Assembly: GCF_025917685.1 (NCBI RefSeq)
Contig: NZ_CP089518.1
Span: 186,001 to 250,000 of the forward strand
Source: Bacillus cereus
GTDB lineage: Bacteria; Bacillota; Bacilli; Bacillales; Bacillaceae_G
DNA: 64,000 bases
Reading direction: 5' to 3'
The notes beneath the pieces are model-generated. The model ran no database searches and had not been told where the DNA came from. It saw nothing but the letters and a program-made list of their open reading frames with translations. The position numbers and the translations under genes were made by a program. This document shows positions 21,968 to 30,166 of this stretch, piece after piece (within the stretch, counting starts at the first letter, position 1; every line of letters starts with the position of its first letter).

Positions 21968-23561
21968 ACCCAATTATAAGGAAGAACCCATATTGTTTTA
22001 TATAATCAATCATGTCATTCGCACTTGTTGGTTTTTCAACGTGAATGCCGTCTTTATTAGTAGTAATATGAATATCTTTCATTTTTACTTCATTCGTTTC
22101 TTTTTGTAAATCAATCCACGCTACGTTTGGAATACTTTCTAGTTCCTTTAATACTTCTTTTAATGGTTGAACACCTAAGTAAGGATGATAAAAAGCGCCG
22201 ATAATTCCATCAGATAGTTTAGTGATAGATAAAGCACGTTCTTTCATTTTGGCAATATCTTGTGGCGTGCCTTCTTCGATAAATCCAACCGTTTCAGGCA
22301 TTAATTTCATCCCATGTAAAAACGATGGTGTACTCGTATAAGCTGGTGAATGCATAGATTTCCAAGTTGTATCGTTTAGTTGTAGTTGTCCTACATAAGT
22401 AGAGAAATATTGAGAAAGTATCTCGTATCCTTTTTGAGACATTGTATAGTGCGGAGCTTCAAAGGCAACTGGATACAATTTAGCTTCTACAAGCTCTGTA
22501 ATCCCTTTTTCAATATGCTCTTTAATATACTTTTCTTCAAAGGTTTTTCCGTTTTCCACGTATTTATTATAGTCCTCTGTAGATTGGAAATCGTCTTTTG
22601 TTTTTGGTTTTTCATGGTTCGGTTGACGAATTGGTTGATCAGTTTTTACATCCCAAAATTCAAAACCTTCGCCAGTTTCACTATCATAAAATTGATGAGT
22701 GTAACCATGCATGACGATAGAGCCACCGTTATCTTGCATAAAGCGTAAAACATCAATTAATTCAGAGTTATCCTTTAAATGTACTGTTTTTCCTGTGTTT
22801 GGATCTTTGTAGACAGGGATAACGGTAATCATATAAGGAAGCTTTTTCTTTTTTAGTAATTCAGCAATTTCTTTTAATTGCTTTACATTTACAGCTGGGT
22901 GAACGTCTTCAAGGCGTAAATAAGCTGAAGTTTTATTTGTCATAGGCTTTTGTTCGAAGTAAGAAAATAGCATTTCACCGACGTAATGAGACATCCAATC
23001 AAAAAGGTTTGGAGTCGCGACATAATATGATGTTCCTTGGTGAACGATTAACGGATGGGTTCCATCGGCACTCAAGGCGTAAGCAAGAGTTGTTCCTTTT
23101 GCTTCAATTTTCTTCATTAAGCGTTCTTCTTGTAATTCATTTTTTAATTTGTGTGTCGGATATTCTATAGTATGAGTTCGTATATCAGTTTCATCCGAGG
23201 TAATGAAAGAAAAACGATTAGATAATTGTTCAACATTTTGCCCTAAAACTAATACTGGACCTGAGAAGTTTTCTAGAAATTGTTTTGCTGCAATAGAAAA
23301 ACCTTCTTTTTTTTCTCCGATATAAACAATATTTGTATAAGAAGATGAGTTAGTAGTTTCATTCATTTCTTTTAAACTTTTTACTGTTATATCATTTGTA
23401 AAGTGTCCTAACTGAGTATTAAGGATTTGTACATTGTTTGTAATTTTGTTGTCTTCTGTACTATACAAAATAAGTACTTTTGGCTTGTATGATGTTTGCG
23501 CAGATGTGTGTATAGGAATGAGTAGTAAAATGCTAAAAAAGAGTAGTAGGACTTTTTTCAT
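21912..23561 (-). CDS. DUF2334 domain protein (polysaccharide deacetylase-like), membrane-anchored
   Basis: A 549-residue protein with a signal peptide (MKKVLLLFFSILLLIPIHTS), an N-terminal domain, a central DUF2334 domain (YLRLEDVHP, VMHGYTHQFYD, FEAPHYTMS, FYHPYLG) and a C-terminal membrane helix (residues about 520-540). DUF2334 has the fold of NodB-type polysaccharide deacetylases, with Asp and His ligands in the EDVHP and HGYTH motifs. It is predicted to face outside and may act on a cell-surface polymer; the substrate is unknown. The ribosome binding site TAGGAGC precedes the ATG. It is monocistronic. Confidence 0.85.
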   Translation of the reverse strand: MKKVLLLFFSILLLIPIHTSAQTSYKPKVLILYSTEDNKITNNVQILNTQLGHFTNDITVKSLKEMNETTNSSSYTNIVYIGEKKEGFSIAAKQFLENFSGPVLVLGQNVEQLSNRFSFITSDETDIRTHTIEYPTHKLKNELQEERLMKKIEAKGTTLAYALSADGTHPLIVHQGTSYYVATPNLFDWMSHYVGEMLFSYFEQKPMTNKTSAYLRLEDVHPAVNVKQLKEIAELLKKKKLPYMITVIPVYKDPNTGKTVHLKDNSELIDVLRFMQDNGGSIVMHGYTHQFYDSETGEGFEFWDVKTDQPIRQPNHEKPKTKDDFQSTEDYNKYVENGKTFEEKYIKEHIEKGITELVEAKLYPVAFEAPHYTMSQKGYEILSQYFSTYVGQLQLNDTTWKSMHSPAYTSTPSFLHGMKLMPETVGFIEEGTPQDIAKMKERALSITKLSDGIIGAFYHPYLGVQPLKEVLKELESIPNVAWIDLQKETNEVKMKDIHITTNKDGIHVEKPTSANDMIDYIKQYGFFLIIGFIVIVFLLLLRRAKKLES

Positions 23562-23807
23562 TTATATATGCTCCTAGTCTATATGGAATTCAATTTACAA
23601 TTATATACAAGAAAAAAGTTATAGTCCATGTAAGTTACATTTTTTCATGTATTTACCAATTGCTTTTTCACAAAATCGGTCTAAAGCATGATGATAATAT
23701 GTATAGTAATTTGCTATGATGGAAGAGTAAGAGAACGATAGAATGTAGGTAATTGTAAAGGGAAGGCTGAAAGGGGACAAATTTCAGCGGAGAAAGAGGT
23801 AGAGGTA

Positions 23808-24338
23808 GTGAAGAAATTCTTTGTAGGATTTTTAGTTGTTCTTGGAGTGTATTTATATTTCCAAGAGAAGTCTGAAGGAATGGATAAGCTAATGAATGAG
23901 ACAAGCTATGTTGATTCAGAGGAAGCAAAACAGATGAAACAAATTATTATAGAGGAAGCAAAGAAAGTAAACCTTCCAGAATGGATACCTCTTACAATTG
24001 CCGAACATGAAAGTAGGTTAAATCCAAGAAGTGTTGGAGATAACGGAACTTCATTCGGATTGTTTCAATTGCACCGCGGTGGTGGGCTTGCACCAGGTAA
24101 TTTAACTGATGAAGAGTTGAAAGATCCGCGTACAAATGCGCAAATAGCAATGCCGCATTTAATGAAGGGATATCAGCGCGGGGTGCAAAAAGGTTTGACT
24201 GATTTTGCATTACTGAAATATGTAGCGAATACATCAGGTTGGCCAGGAAATTTAGGGCCAGAGTGGACGGATAACAACATGAAGTATAACGTTGGATTAG
24301 AGGACGTATACTATCGAAATAAAGGTGTAATAAAGTAA
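23808..24338 (+). CDS. Lytic transglycosylase, SLT domain
   Basis: A 176-residue protein with an N-terminal hydrophobic helix (residues 4-17) that serves as signal or anchor, followed by a soluble lytic transglycosylase domain. The catalytic Glu68 lies in AEHESRLNPRSVGDNG, followed by SFGLFQLHRGGG and a run of conserved Asn and Tyr residues. It would cleave the glycan strands of peptidoglycan. The start is GTG at 23808, preceded by a purine-rich stretch (GAGGTAG). It is monocistronic. Confidence 0.85.
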   Translation: MKKFFVGFLVVLGVYLYFQEKSEGMDKLMNETSYVDSEEAKQMKQIIIEEAKKVNLPEWIPLTIAEHESRLNPRSVGDNGTSFGLFQLHRGGGLAPGNLTDEELKDPRTNAQIAMPHLMKGYQRGVQKGLTDFALLKYVANTSGWPGNLGPEWTDNNMKYNVGLEDVYYRNKGVIK

Positions 24339-24380
24339 ATCTTTAATCAGTGAGAAGTTTTACTACCCTAAAATAGTGGG

Positions 24381-24416
24381 AAAACAGAGTAGGCTTTCGA
24401 TACCTACTCTGTTTTC
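24381..24416. terminator. Bidirectional terminator
   Basis: AAAACAGAGTAGG / CCTACTCTGTTTT stem that overlaps the stop codon of the DUF4931 gene and follows the transglycosylase gene. Confidence 0.85.
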
Positions 24417-25198
24417 TTATGGAGAATTTCATCTTCTCGTCTCGTGAAATACTGCGCTAGTTGTATTTTTACATCCTCTAGTTTTGTAGAAACTTGGGGT
24501 ATTTTATATCCTACATACAACGGTGAAACGACAAACCTAGGAACAACTTTACAAATGATTTTTCCGTTTAGGTTATAGAAAAATAGGTTATAACTACTAC
24601 ACCCTTTATGGAAATCTGTCAGTATGTAACGTACAGTTTGCTGAATATAGTTTGTCATTTCATCGAGAAATGCAATATCTTCAATGATTATGTTAAATTC
24701 AGTAAAACCGATAATGGGGCGCTCTGAAATGTTGAGCTCAATGTGTCCGTTTTTTTGAACAATTACCCCTTGGAAATTTTCTTCTTCAATATTGTCGAGA
24801 TAGTCTACATGCTTCATTCCGATAATTTGCATGTGTGCATGGTGCAAACTTCCACCTGAAAATGGACCGTGATTTTTGTATAAAATCACAGATGTAAATT
24901 CTTCACTTTTCTGCAAGTGTAACCAATGTTGAATAGAGAAATGAATTAATTTTCTCATATGCTCTTCTGTATATGTTCCGATATGATCCTCACAATTATC
25001 AGTTTCAATTAACACTGTTTGAAATGTATCTTTTAATGTAGGGAATTTGTTTTTCAACCAAATAATAGAGCCCTCAGTTGCTAAAATATCCGTTAAATTC
25101 TCTCTGTCACAAAAAGGACATGCAGCGCTTCTGTTCCGAATGCTTTCCGGCTTTTGTTTACCGATATCGTTTAAAAAATATAGTTGTTGAGTATCCAT
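24404..25198 (-). CDS. DUF4931 / galactose-1-phosphate uridylyltransferase-like (HIT fold) protein
   Basis: A 264-residue protein of the GalT/HIT superfamily. A zinc-type CPFC motif lies at residues 27-30, and the nucleotidyltransferase motif is HHAHMQIIG, which keeps the HxH pair. The layout matches the DUF4931 group of B. cereus proteins, whose substrate is not known. The start at 25198 was chosen because AAAGGGG lies before it; the longer frame to 25312 reads through a terminator hairpin. The gene is not associated with galactose genes here. Confidence 0.75.
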   Translation of the reverse strand: MDTQQLYFLNDIGKQKPESIRNRSAACPFCDRENLTDILATEGSIIWLKNKFPTLKDTFQTVLIETDNCEDHIGTYTEEHMRKLIHFSIQHWLHLQKSEEFTSVILYKNHGPFSGGSLHHAHMQIIGMKHVDYLDNIEEENFQGVIVQKNGHIELNISERPIIGFTEFNIIIEDIAFLDEMTNYIQQTVRYILTDFHKGCSSYNLFFYNLNGKIICKVVPRFVVSPLYVGYKIPQVSTKLEDVKIQLAQYFTRREDEILHKKTE

Positions 25199-25287
25199 TT
25201 GTATATATGCCCCTTTAAAATATGTGTAAAAATCCCGCTTAATACATTCGGGAAAAGGAGGGGGAAATCCTTTAAAGGGAATAGGGA

Positions 25288-25342
25288 AAAATAAAAGACA
25301 AGATATCCTCATTATAATAGGGTACCTTGTCTTTTATTTTTT
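25288..25342. terminator. Long terminator of the three-gene tiny-peptide cassette
   Basis: AAAATAAAAGACAAG pairs with CTTGTCTTTTATTTT around an imperfect inner stem and an ATTATAATA loop. The first arm ends inside the last codons of the 25334 gene. Confidence 0.8.
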
Positions 25343-25456
25343 CTTTAATAATGTGTATGGATAATATAGAGTATTTTCGTTTTGTTTCTTTGTTCTATTT
25401 TTTATTGTGTATAAGGCAATTGCTGTACTTGCGATTACAATAATGGCTTTCTTCAT
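25334..25456 (-). CDS. Tiny membrane peptide, third gene of cassette 4
   Basis: A 40-codon gene: one hydrophobic helix (MKKAIIVIASTAIALYTIKN) followed by a basic, polar tail ending LLKKK. ATG 25456 stands 9 nt after AAAGGGG; an in-frame ATG at 25462 is too close to it. It follows the amphipathic peptide gene at 25473. Its sequence does not match the GLASG peptides, though it occupies their place as the hydrophobic partner. Function unknown. Confidence 0.65.
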   Translation of the reverse strand: MKKAIIVIASTAIALYTIKNRTKKQNENTLYYPYTLLKKK

Positions 25457-25472
25457 ATTCATATACCCCTTT

Positions 25473-25550
25473 TTATTGTTGGTTTAATTCTTGACTAACT
25501 GCTTTTGCGTCGACTAAAGCGTGTAAAATCATTTTTACCATGTTCATCAT
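25473..25550 (-). CDS. Tiny amphipathic peptide, DAKAV family, short form
   Basis: A 25-residue peptide, MMNMVKMILHALVDAKAVSQ at the start and ELNQQ at the end. The segment ALVDAKAV-ELN corresponds to ALIDAKAV-TLN of the 33-residue copies. ATGATG follows AAAAGGAGTG. Second gene of the cassette. Function unknown. Confidence 0.75.
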   Translation of the reverse strand: MMNMVKMILHALVDAKAVSQELNQQ

Positions 25551-25566
25551 ATTCCTTCACTCCTTT

Positions 25567-25644
25567 TTATAGTTTGTTTAGTTCTTTTACAACTGCTTGT
25601 CCGTTCACTAATACCTCGAAGATTGCTTTTACGATTTCTTTCAT
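25567..25644 (-). CDS. Tiny amphipathic peptide, DAKAV family, divergent form
   Basis: A 25-residue peptide, MKEIVKAIFEVLVNGQAVVK at the start and ELNKL at the end; LVNGQAVVKELN aligns with LVDAKAVSQELN of its neighbour. Charge and hydrophobic spacing suggest a single amphipathic helix, reminiscent in size of staphylococcal phenol-soluble modulins (a comparison, not homology). The ribosome binding site is AAGGAGGAAAC. First gene after box promoter E7. Confidence 0.75.
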   Translation of the reverse strand: MKEIVKAIFEVLVNGQAVVKELNKL

Positions 25645-25689
25645 CACGATTGTTTCCTCCTTGTTTTTGTCTCTCTTGTTTCTATCTTT

Positions 25690-25754
25690 ATTGTATAGGG
25701 AGGTATCTTTTCGTACTATCGCTTTCCATTACGTGAACATAACAGTTTTGTAAG
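25690..25754 (-). promoter_or_regulatory. Conserved box promoter E7 (divergent copy)
   Basis: Minus strand: CTTACA-AAAC-TGTTAT-GTTCA-CGTAAT, then GGAAAGCGATAGT (25715-25754), 19 nt, TACAAT (25690-25695). It has drifted in the second and third blocks, but all spacings are kept. Confidence 0.8.
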
Positions 25755-25882
25755 ATTTGATGTCACTTATTGAAATGTTTAGTCTATCTTCATTATTTTC
25801 AGAAAAATGACTATTCAAACATGGAATGGGAAAGTATAATAAAGAAGTAAGTATTAAATTCCGTACGAAAGGGGTGAATGAG

Positions 25883-26017
25883 ATGAAACGTTCTTTAGCT
25901 GCGCGTGCCAAATTTTTAGATTATATCTATTTTTGTCGTGCGATTTTTCATGATGTAGTTGTTAACGGGATACGTATGCCCTTTTTTAACAATTGCATAG
26001 TAGCTATTGAACGATAG
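25883..26017 (+). CDS. Small conserved-looking protein of unknown function
   Basis: A 44-codon gene beginning MKRSLAARAKFLDYIYFCRA, with mixed basic and aromatic residues and a C terminus FFNNCIVAIER. ATG 25883 is preceded by AAAGGGGTGA at a good distance, and TATAAT lies near 25837. It has no clear signal or transmembrane segment. I do not recognise it. It precedes the ABC-F gene, from which a terminator at 26083-26120 separates it. Confidence 0.55.
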   Translation: MKRSLAARAKFLDYIYFCRAIFHDVVVNGIRMPFFNNCIVAIER

Positions 26018-26082
26018 AAATCTCTTCACCCATTTTTGATAAACGTGTGAAAAGGGAGCTATTTGGCTTCCTTTTTCTATGC

Positions 26083-26120
26083 CAAAAACCATGGGGAATG
26101 TTTCTTTTCCATGGTTTTTT
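26083..26120 (+). terminator. Terminator or attenuator before the ABC-F gene
   Basis: AAAAACCATGG / CCATGGTTTTTT stem with a 14-nt loop and a T run, only 22 nt upstream of the ABC-F start codon and its AAGGAG site. Several ABC-F resistance genes are controlled by leader attenuation, so a regulated leader is possible (inference). Confidence 0.75.
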
Positions 26121-26141
26121 ATATTGAAAGGAGTACGGAAA

Positions 26142-28028
26142 ATGACAATTTGTAGTGTAAATAATGTAACGAAATCTTTTGGTGGAAACATCATATTTGA
26201 AAATATATCGCTTGAAATAAAGAATGGTGAACGTATTGGTTTAGTTGGTCGTAACGGTAGCGGGAAGACAACTATCTTGCAGCTTCTAACAGGAATGGAG
26301 AGTTTGGACGAAGGAGCCATTCATATGAAGAAAGGTACACGTATTGGTCATGTGGCGCAAATTCCAAAATTTGATGAGGATATGACTGTATATGATGTAT
26401 TGAGCTCCGCTTTTAAAGAAGAAAAGGAATTAGAAAGAGAAATGCATGCTTTAGAAAAGCATATGGCGGAAGAACGGGAACCGTCTGCTCTGCAAAAATT
26501 GATGGAGAGGTATGGGTTAATTCAAGAAAAGTTTGCGTTTCTCGGTGGTTATGAGATAGAAGCGAATATCATGAAGGTAGCAAATGGTCTACAGGTGACG
26601 GAACTATTTCCCCGATCATTTATGGAGTTAAGTGGTGGAGAACAAACAAAAGTAAGTCTTGCGTACATGCTATTGCAGAAACCGGATTTACTTTTGCTAG
26701 ATGAACCAACCAATCATCTAGATTTATTTGCCGTAGAATGGCTAGAGCAATTTCTAAAAGAATATACAGGAACAGTTATGGTCATTTCACATGATCGCTA
26801 TTTCCTTGATGAAGTTGTAACGAAAATTTTTGATTTAGAAGATGGAGAAATTCACGTATATTATACGAACTATTCCCAGTTTGTTGAGGAAAAGGAAGAA
26901 CGGTTGCTTCAAGAATTTCAAGCGTATCAAGAACAGCAAAAGAAAATAAAGAAAATGAAAGAAGCAATTAAGCGTCTGCGTGAATGGGCAAATCAAGCGA
27001 ATCCACCGAATGAAGGATTGCACAAGAGAGCGAGAAATATGGAACGTGCATTAGAGCGTATAGAGAAACTAAAGAGACCCATTTTGGATAGAAAACAGAT
27101 GGGACTTCAGTTTGAAGGGCAAGAGAGAAGCGGAAAAGATGTTGTTGTAATGAAAGAAGTGAGTAAAGGATTTGCTGACAAATCTTTATTCGAGAAGGCA
27201 AATTTGCATATTCGTTTTCAGGAGCGCGCAGCTATCGTTGGACGTAATGGTACAGGAAAGACTACGTTATTAAAATTACTATTAGAAGAAATGAAGCAAG
27301 ATGCTGGAGAAATTCGGATTGGTAGTAGTGTGAAAATCGGTTATTTATCGCAACATGCGTATGGGAATATGAAGAACAATGTATTGGAAGCTTTCAGAGA
27401 TTGCGTAGCTGTAACAGAGGGAGAAGCAAGACATATATTAGCTCGCTTTTTATTTTATGGTCCAGCTGTTTTTAAGAAAGTAACGCAACTTAGCGGCGGA
27501 GAAAAAATGAGGTTAAGGCTCGCGCAACTCATGTATCAAGATGTCAACTTTCTTATTTTAGATGAACCGACGAATCATCTTGATATTGAATCAAGGGAAG
27601 TTTTAGAGGAAGCCCTTGAACAATATAACGGGACAATTTTAGCTGTTTCACATGATCGTTATTTCTTAAATAAATTGTTTGAAAAGACATATTGGATTGA
27701 TGAGCACAAATTATTTGAGTTTGTGGGGAACTATGCATGGGCTCGTCAAAAGTGGGAAGAAAGAATTGAGAAACAAGTGGCAAAACAGAAGCAGCAACAG
27801 CAAGGGAATAAAGTGTTAAAAGTAATACCTATAAAAAAGAAGGAGTCTAGGAATTTAGAGGAAGTTGAAAACGAGTTAATGCATGTAGAAGAAGATATAT
27901 ATGCAATAGAATGTGAAATGGAACATCTAGCTGATGTTGAAAAACTTGAAAAATTATATGAGGAAAAAATGAAGAAAGAGTTGTTACGAGTAGATTTATA
28001 TAATGAATTAGAGAATATTGTGGAGTAA
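26142..28028 (+). CDS. ABC-F family ATPase (ribosome-associated)
   Basis: A 628-residue protein of the ABC-F class: two ABC ATPase domains and no membrane segment. Walker A motifs are GRNGSGKTT (about residue 38) and GRNGTGKTT (about residue 370); both signature motifs (LSGGEQTKVSLA, LSGGEKMRLRLA) and Walker B (LLLLDEPTNHLD, FLILDEPTNHLD) are intact. The inter-domain linker is long and charged (residues about 235-310), as in proteins that act at the ribosomal E site, and a Lys/Glu-rich coiled coil ends it. The start is ATG 26142 after GAAAGGAG; longer forms read through the terminator. Resistance or translation factor role cannot be told apart from sequence. Confidence 0.88.
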   Translation: MTICSVNNVTKSFGGNIIFENISLEIKNGERIGLVGRNGSGKTTILQLLTGMESLDEGAIHMKKGTRIGHVAQIPKFDEDMTVYDVLSSAFKEEKELEREMHALEKHMAEEREPSALQKLMERYGLIQEKFAFLGGYEIEANIMKVANGLQVTELFPRSFMELSGGEQTKVSLAYMLLQKPDLLLLDEPTNHLDLFAVEWLEQFLKEYTGTVMVISHDRYFLDEVVTKIFDLEDGEIHVYYTNYSQFVEEKEERLLQEFQAYQEQQKKIKKMKEAIKRLREWANQANPPNEGLHKRARNMERALERIEKLKRPILDRKQMGLQFEGQERSGKDVVVMKEVSKGFADKSLFEKANLHIRFQERAAIVGRNGTGKTTLLKLLLEEMKQDAGEIRIGSSVKIGYLSQHAYGNMKNNVLEAFRDCVAVTEGEARHILARFLFYGPAVFKKVTQLSGGEKMRLRLAQLMYQDVNFLILDEPTNHLDIESREVLEEALEQYNGTILAVSHDRYFLNKLFEKTYWIDEHKLFEFVGNYAWARQKWEERIEKQVAKQKQQQQGNKVLKVIPIKKKESRNLEEVENELMHVEEDIYAIECEMEHLADVEKLEKLYEEKMKKELLRVDLYNELENIVE

Positions 28029-28043
28029 AGAAAATAGAATGAA

Positions 28044-28092
28044 GGAGCAAATTGCTTTCTCATATTTTGAGGGAGGGATTGCTCTTTTTTTG
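28044..28092 (+). terminator. Terminator of the ABC-F gene
   Basis: GGAGCAA / TTGCTC stem with an inner CTC/GAG pair and a T run (TTTTTTT). Confidence 0.65.
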
Positions 28093-28181
28093 TGTAAGAA
28101 TAGATATAAATTGGTATAATTTTCTTATTGTTACATAAAAAAGAGATGAACTTTAGGTTATTAAAGTGTGAGGAGAATTTT

Positions 28182-29375
28182 ATGTTAGGATACGCGCGGA
28201 TTGCTACAATCGTCATGATTTGTTTCGTTTATGCAAACCATGTTTCACGTGAAACAGCATATTTACAAGTTTTTGTCGGTATTGCACTTTTTATTTATAT
28301 TGTGAATCATATTTTACTTGTAAAAGTAAAAGGGAGTAGAAAACTCGTATTTTATACTTTGCTAGCAAATGGTATTGTTACAGCGTTATTAGGATTTTTA
28401 TTTCCCGAGACATGTTTATATTTGATTATATTTGGGATTGATGCGGTAGGGTTATTTATTCATGATTGGCGTAAAAGCATGACGTATTTTTTTATTATCT
28501 TTTTCTTTCTTTGTTGGTTTGTGAATATCTTACATACGTATCAACATGTAGGGAGTTTAGAACTTGAGAGTAATGCGATTAATTTTATGTTCATCGTTTT
28601 TAGTGCTTTAGCTGGAAGTTTAATAAAAAAACTTACAGTAGCTCGGCAAATGGTAGATGAGCAATATGAGGAATTAGCATTATCTCATACAGCTTTAAAA
28701 GAAGCGCATGAACAATTACGGCTATATGCTAAAGAGGTGGAAGAATTGACTGCTGTTCGGGAGCGGAATGATATTGCCCGAGAAATTCATGATACAGTTG
28801 GTCACAATATGACTGCCTTACTTGTTCAATTACAATTGGCAGAGGCTTTGTGGAAACAAAAATCGGACGCTACGGAAGAGGTTTTACATACATGTCACGG
28901 GCTAGCTAGAAAATCACTTCAAGAGGTGAGAGCTTCTGTGCATGCCGTAAAAGAAGAAAGTAAACTAGGGAACATAATAGAGGATATGCGTGAAATGTTA
29001 CATGGATATTCTAAAGCGACGAAAGTACAAGTATCTTTTCAATTACAAGGGGATCCGGTTGTGATTCCGTTGTCACTACAACCTACATTGCTTCGGATTA
29101 TGCAAGAGTCTTTAACGAATGCAAAACGTCATGGGAAAGCGAGTTTATGTGAAGTGAGTCTAACCTGTTCAATGAAACAAGTTAAACTATGTATTCTGGA
29201 TAATGGTTTTGGGGTTAATGAAGTAAGTCCAGGCTTTGGTTTACTTAATATGAAAGAACGTGTAGAGGAACATGGTGGAACTATTCAATTTGAGAGTGAG
29301 ATAGAAAAAGGTTTCCGGTTACAGATTGAATTTCCGCTTCAGGAGAAAACGTGGATAATAGGGGGAACGGTATGA
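28182..29375 (+). CDS. lnrJ: Sensor histidine kinase, LnrJ (YfiJ)-like
   Basis: A 397-residue kinase with about five to six membrane helices in the first 165 residues, a coiled coil (residues 170-215), the HisKA_3 phosphoacceptor segment REIHDTVGHNMTALLVQLQL and a HATPase_c domain ending in LLNMKERVEEHGG. The start at 28182 follows GAGGAG. The stop overlaps the response regulator start (ATGA). Locus order kinase, regulator, ATPase and two permeases, and the lengths, match B. subtilis YfiJKLMN/LnrJKLMN, a lipid-active antibiotic (linearmycin) sensing and export system. Orthology is inferred from layout and size. Confidence 0.82.
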   Translation: MLGYARIATIVMICFVYANHVSRETAYLQVFVGIALFIYIVNHILLVKVKGSRKLVFYTLLANGIVTALLGFLFPETCLYLIIFGIDAVGLFIHDWRKSMTYFFIIFFFLCWFVNILHTYQHVGSLELESNAINFMFIVFSALAGSLIKKLTVARQMVDEQYEELALSHTALKEAHEQLRLYAKEVEELTAVRERNDIAREIHDTVGHNMTALLVQLQLAEALWKQKSDATEEVLHTCHGLARKSLQEVRASVHAVKEESKLGNIIEDMREMLHGYSKATKVQVSFQLQGDPVVIPLSLQPTLLRIMQESLTNAKRHGKASLCEVSLTCSMKQVKLCILDNGFGVNEVSPGFGLLNMKERVEEHGGTIQFESEIEKGFRLQIEFPLQEKTWIIGGTV

Positions 29376-30028
29376 TTCGCATTATGATTGTTGATGATCA
29401 ATCACTCATTCGTGATGGTTTAGCGATGTTGTTAAATTTACGTTCGGAACTTGAAGTAGTGGGAACAGCTACTGATGGAGACGAAGTGATACAGAAAGTG
29501 AAAGAGTTACATCCTGAAATTATTTTGATGGATATTCGGATGCCTCGTATGAATGGTGTTGAAGGAACACGTCTAGTTAGAGAACAGTTCCCTCATATAA
29601 AGGTTCTTATGTTGACGACTTTTAGTGATAGTGAGCTTATTTTTGAAGCATTAGAGCAAGGAGCAAGTGGGTATTTATTGAAGGACATGGAGACAGATGC
29701 AATCGTTCAAGCTATTTTAACGGTACATGGCGGAGGAGCTGTGCTTCCTCAAGATGTAACAGCGCAAATTGTAAAGGAATTAAAAAAGACAAAAACAGTA
29801 GTAGAGTACACCACGCCAGAACAATTAGAACTATTAACTGAGCGAGAAGTAGATGTTTTAAGAGAAATTGGACTTGGGTTAAATAATAAAGAGATTGCGG
29901 AAAAGCTATTTATTACAGAGGGAACTGTTAAGAATCATGTTTCCAATTTAATTAGCAAGTTAGAACTGAGAGATCGAACGCAAGCAGCGATATACGCAGT
30001 AAGATATGGCGTCACGATGTACACATGA
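29372..30028 (+). CDS. lnrK: NarL/FixJ family response regulator, LnrK (YfiK)-like
   Basis: A 218-residue regulator: receiver domain with MIVDDQSLIRDGLAMLL, phosphoacceptor Asp in LMDIRMPRMNG and conserved Lys in LLKDMETDA, followed by a LuxR-type HTH (LTEREVDVLREIGLGLNNKE, then IAEKLFITEGTVKNHVSNL). The gene overlaps the kinase by four bases (ATGA), so they form a translationally coupled pair. It probably activates the ABC exporter genes downstream. A terminator-like hairpin (30050-30080) and a 139-bp gap separate it from the ATPase gene. Confidence 0.85.
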   Translation: MIRIMIVDDQSLIRDGLAMLLNLRSELEVVGTATDGDEVIQKVKELHPEIILMDIRMPRMNGVEGTRLVREQFPHIKVLMLTTFSDSELIFEALEQGASGYLLKDMETDAIVQAILTVHGGGAVLPQDVTAQIVKELKKTKTVVEYTTPEQLELLTEREVDVLREIGLGLNNKEIAEKLFITEGTVKNHVSNLISKLELRDRTQAAIYAVRYGVTMYT

Positions 30029-30049
30029 CTTTTGGCATATATAAGTGTG

Positions 30050-30080
30050 AAAAAGCAGCAGAATTTGCTGCTTTTTTATT
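30050..30080 (+). terminator. Terminator after the two-component pair
   Basis: AAAAGCAGCA / TGCTGCTTTTTT stem. It divides the regulator genes from the transporter genes, so the exporter can be separately induced. Confidence 0.8.
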
Positions 30081-30166
30081 TTGTATTTCTATCTTAAGGG
30101 TGATGGAGAGAAGAAGAAATTTTTCTACAATGAAAGTGTAGATGAATGCAAAGGGGCTGAATCAAT

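Noticed and set aside
27746..28216. Long minus-strand frame over the ABC-F 3' end
   Set aside because: Ser/Phe/Tyr-rich shadow of the Lys/Glu-rich coiled coil, without a start signal.
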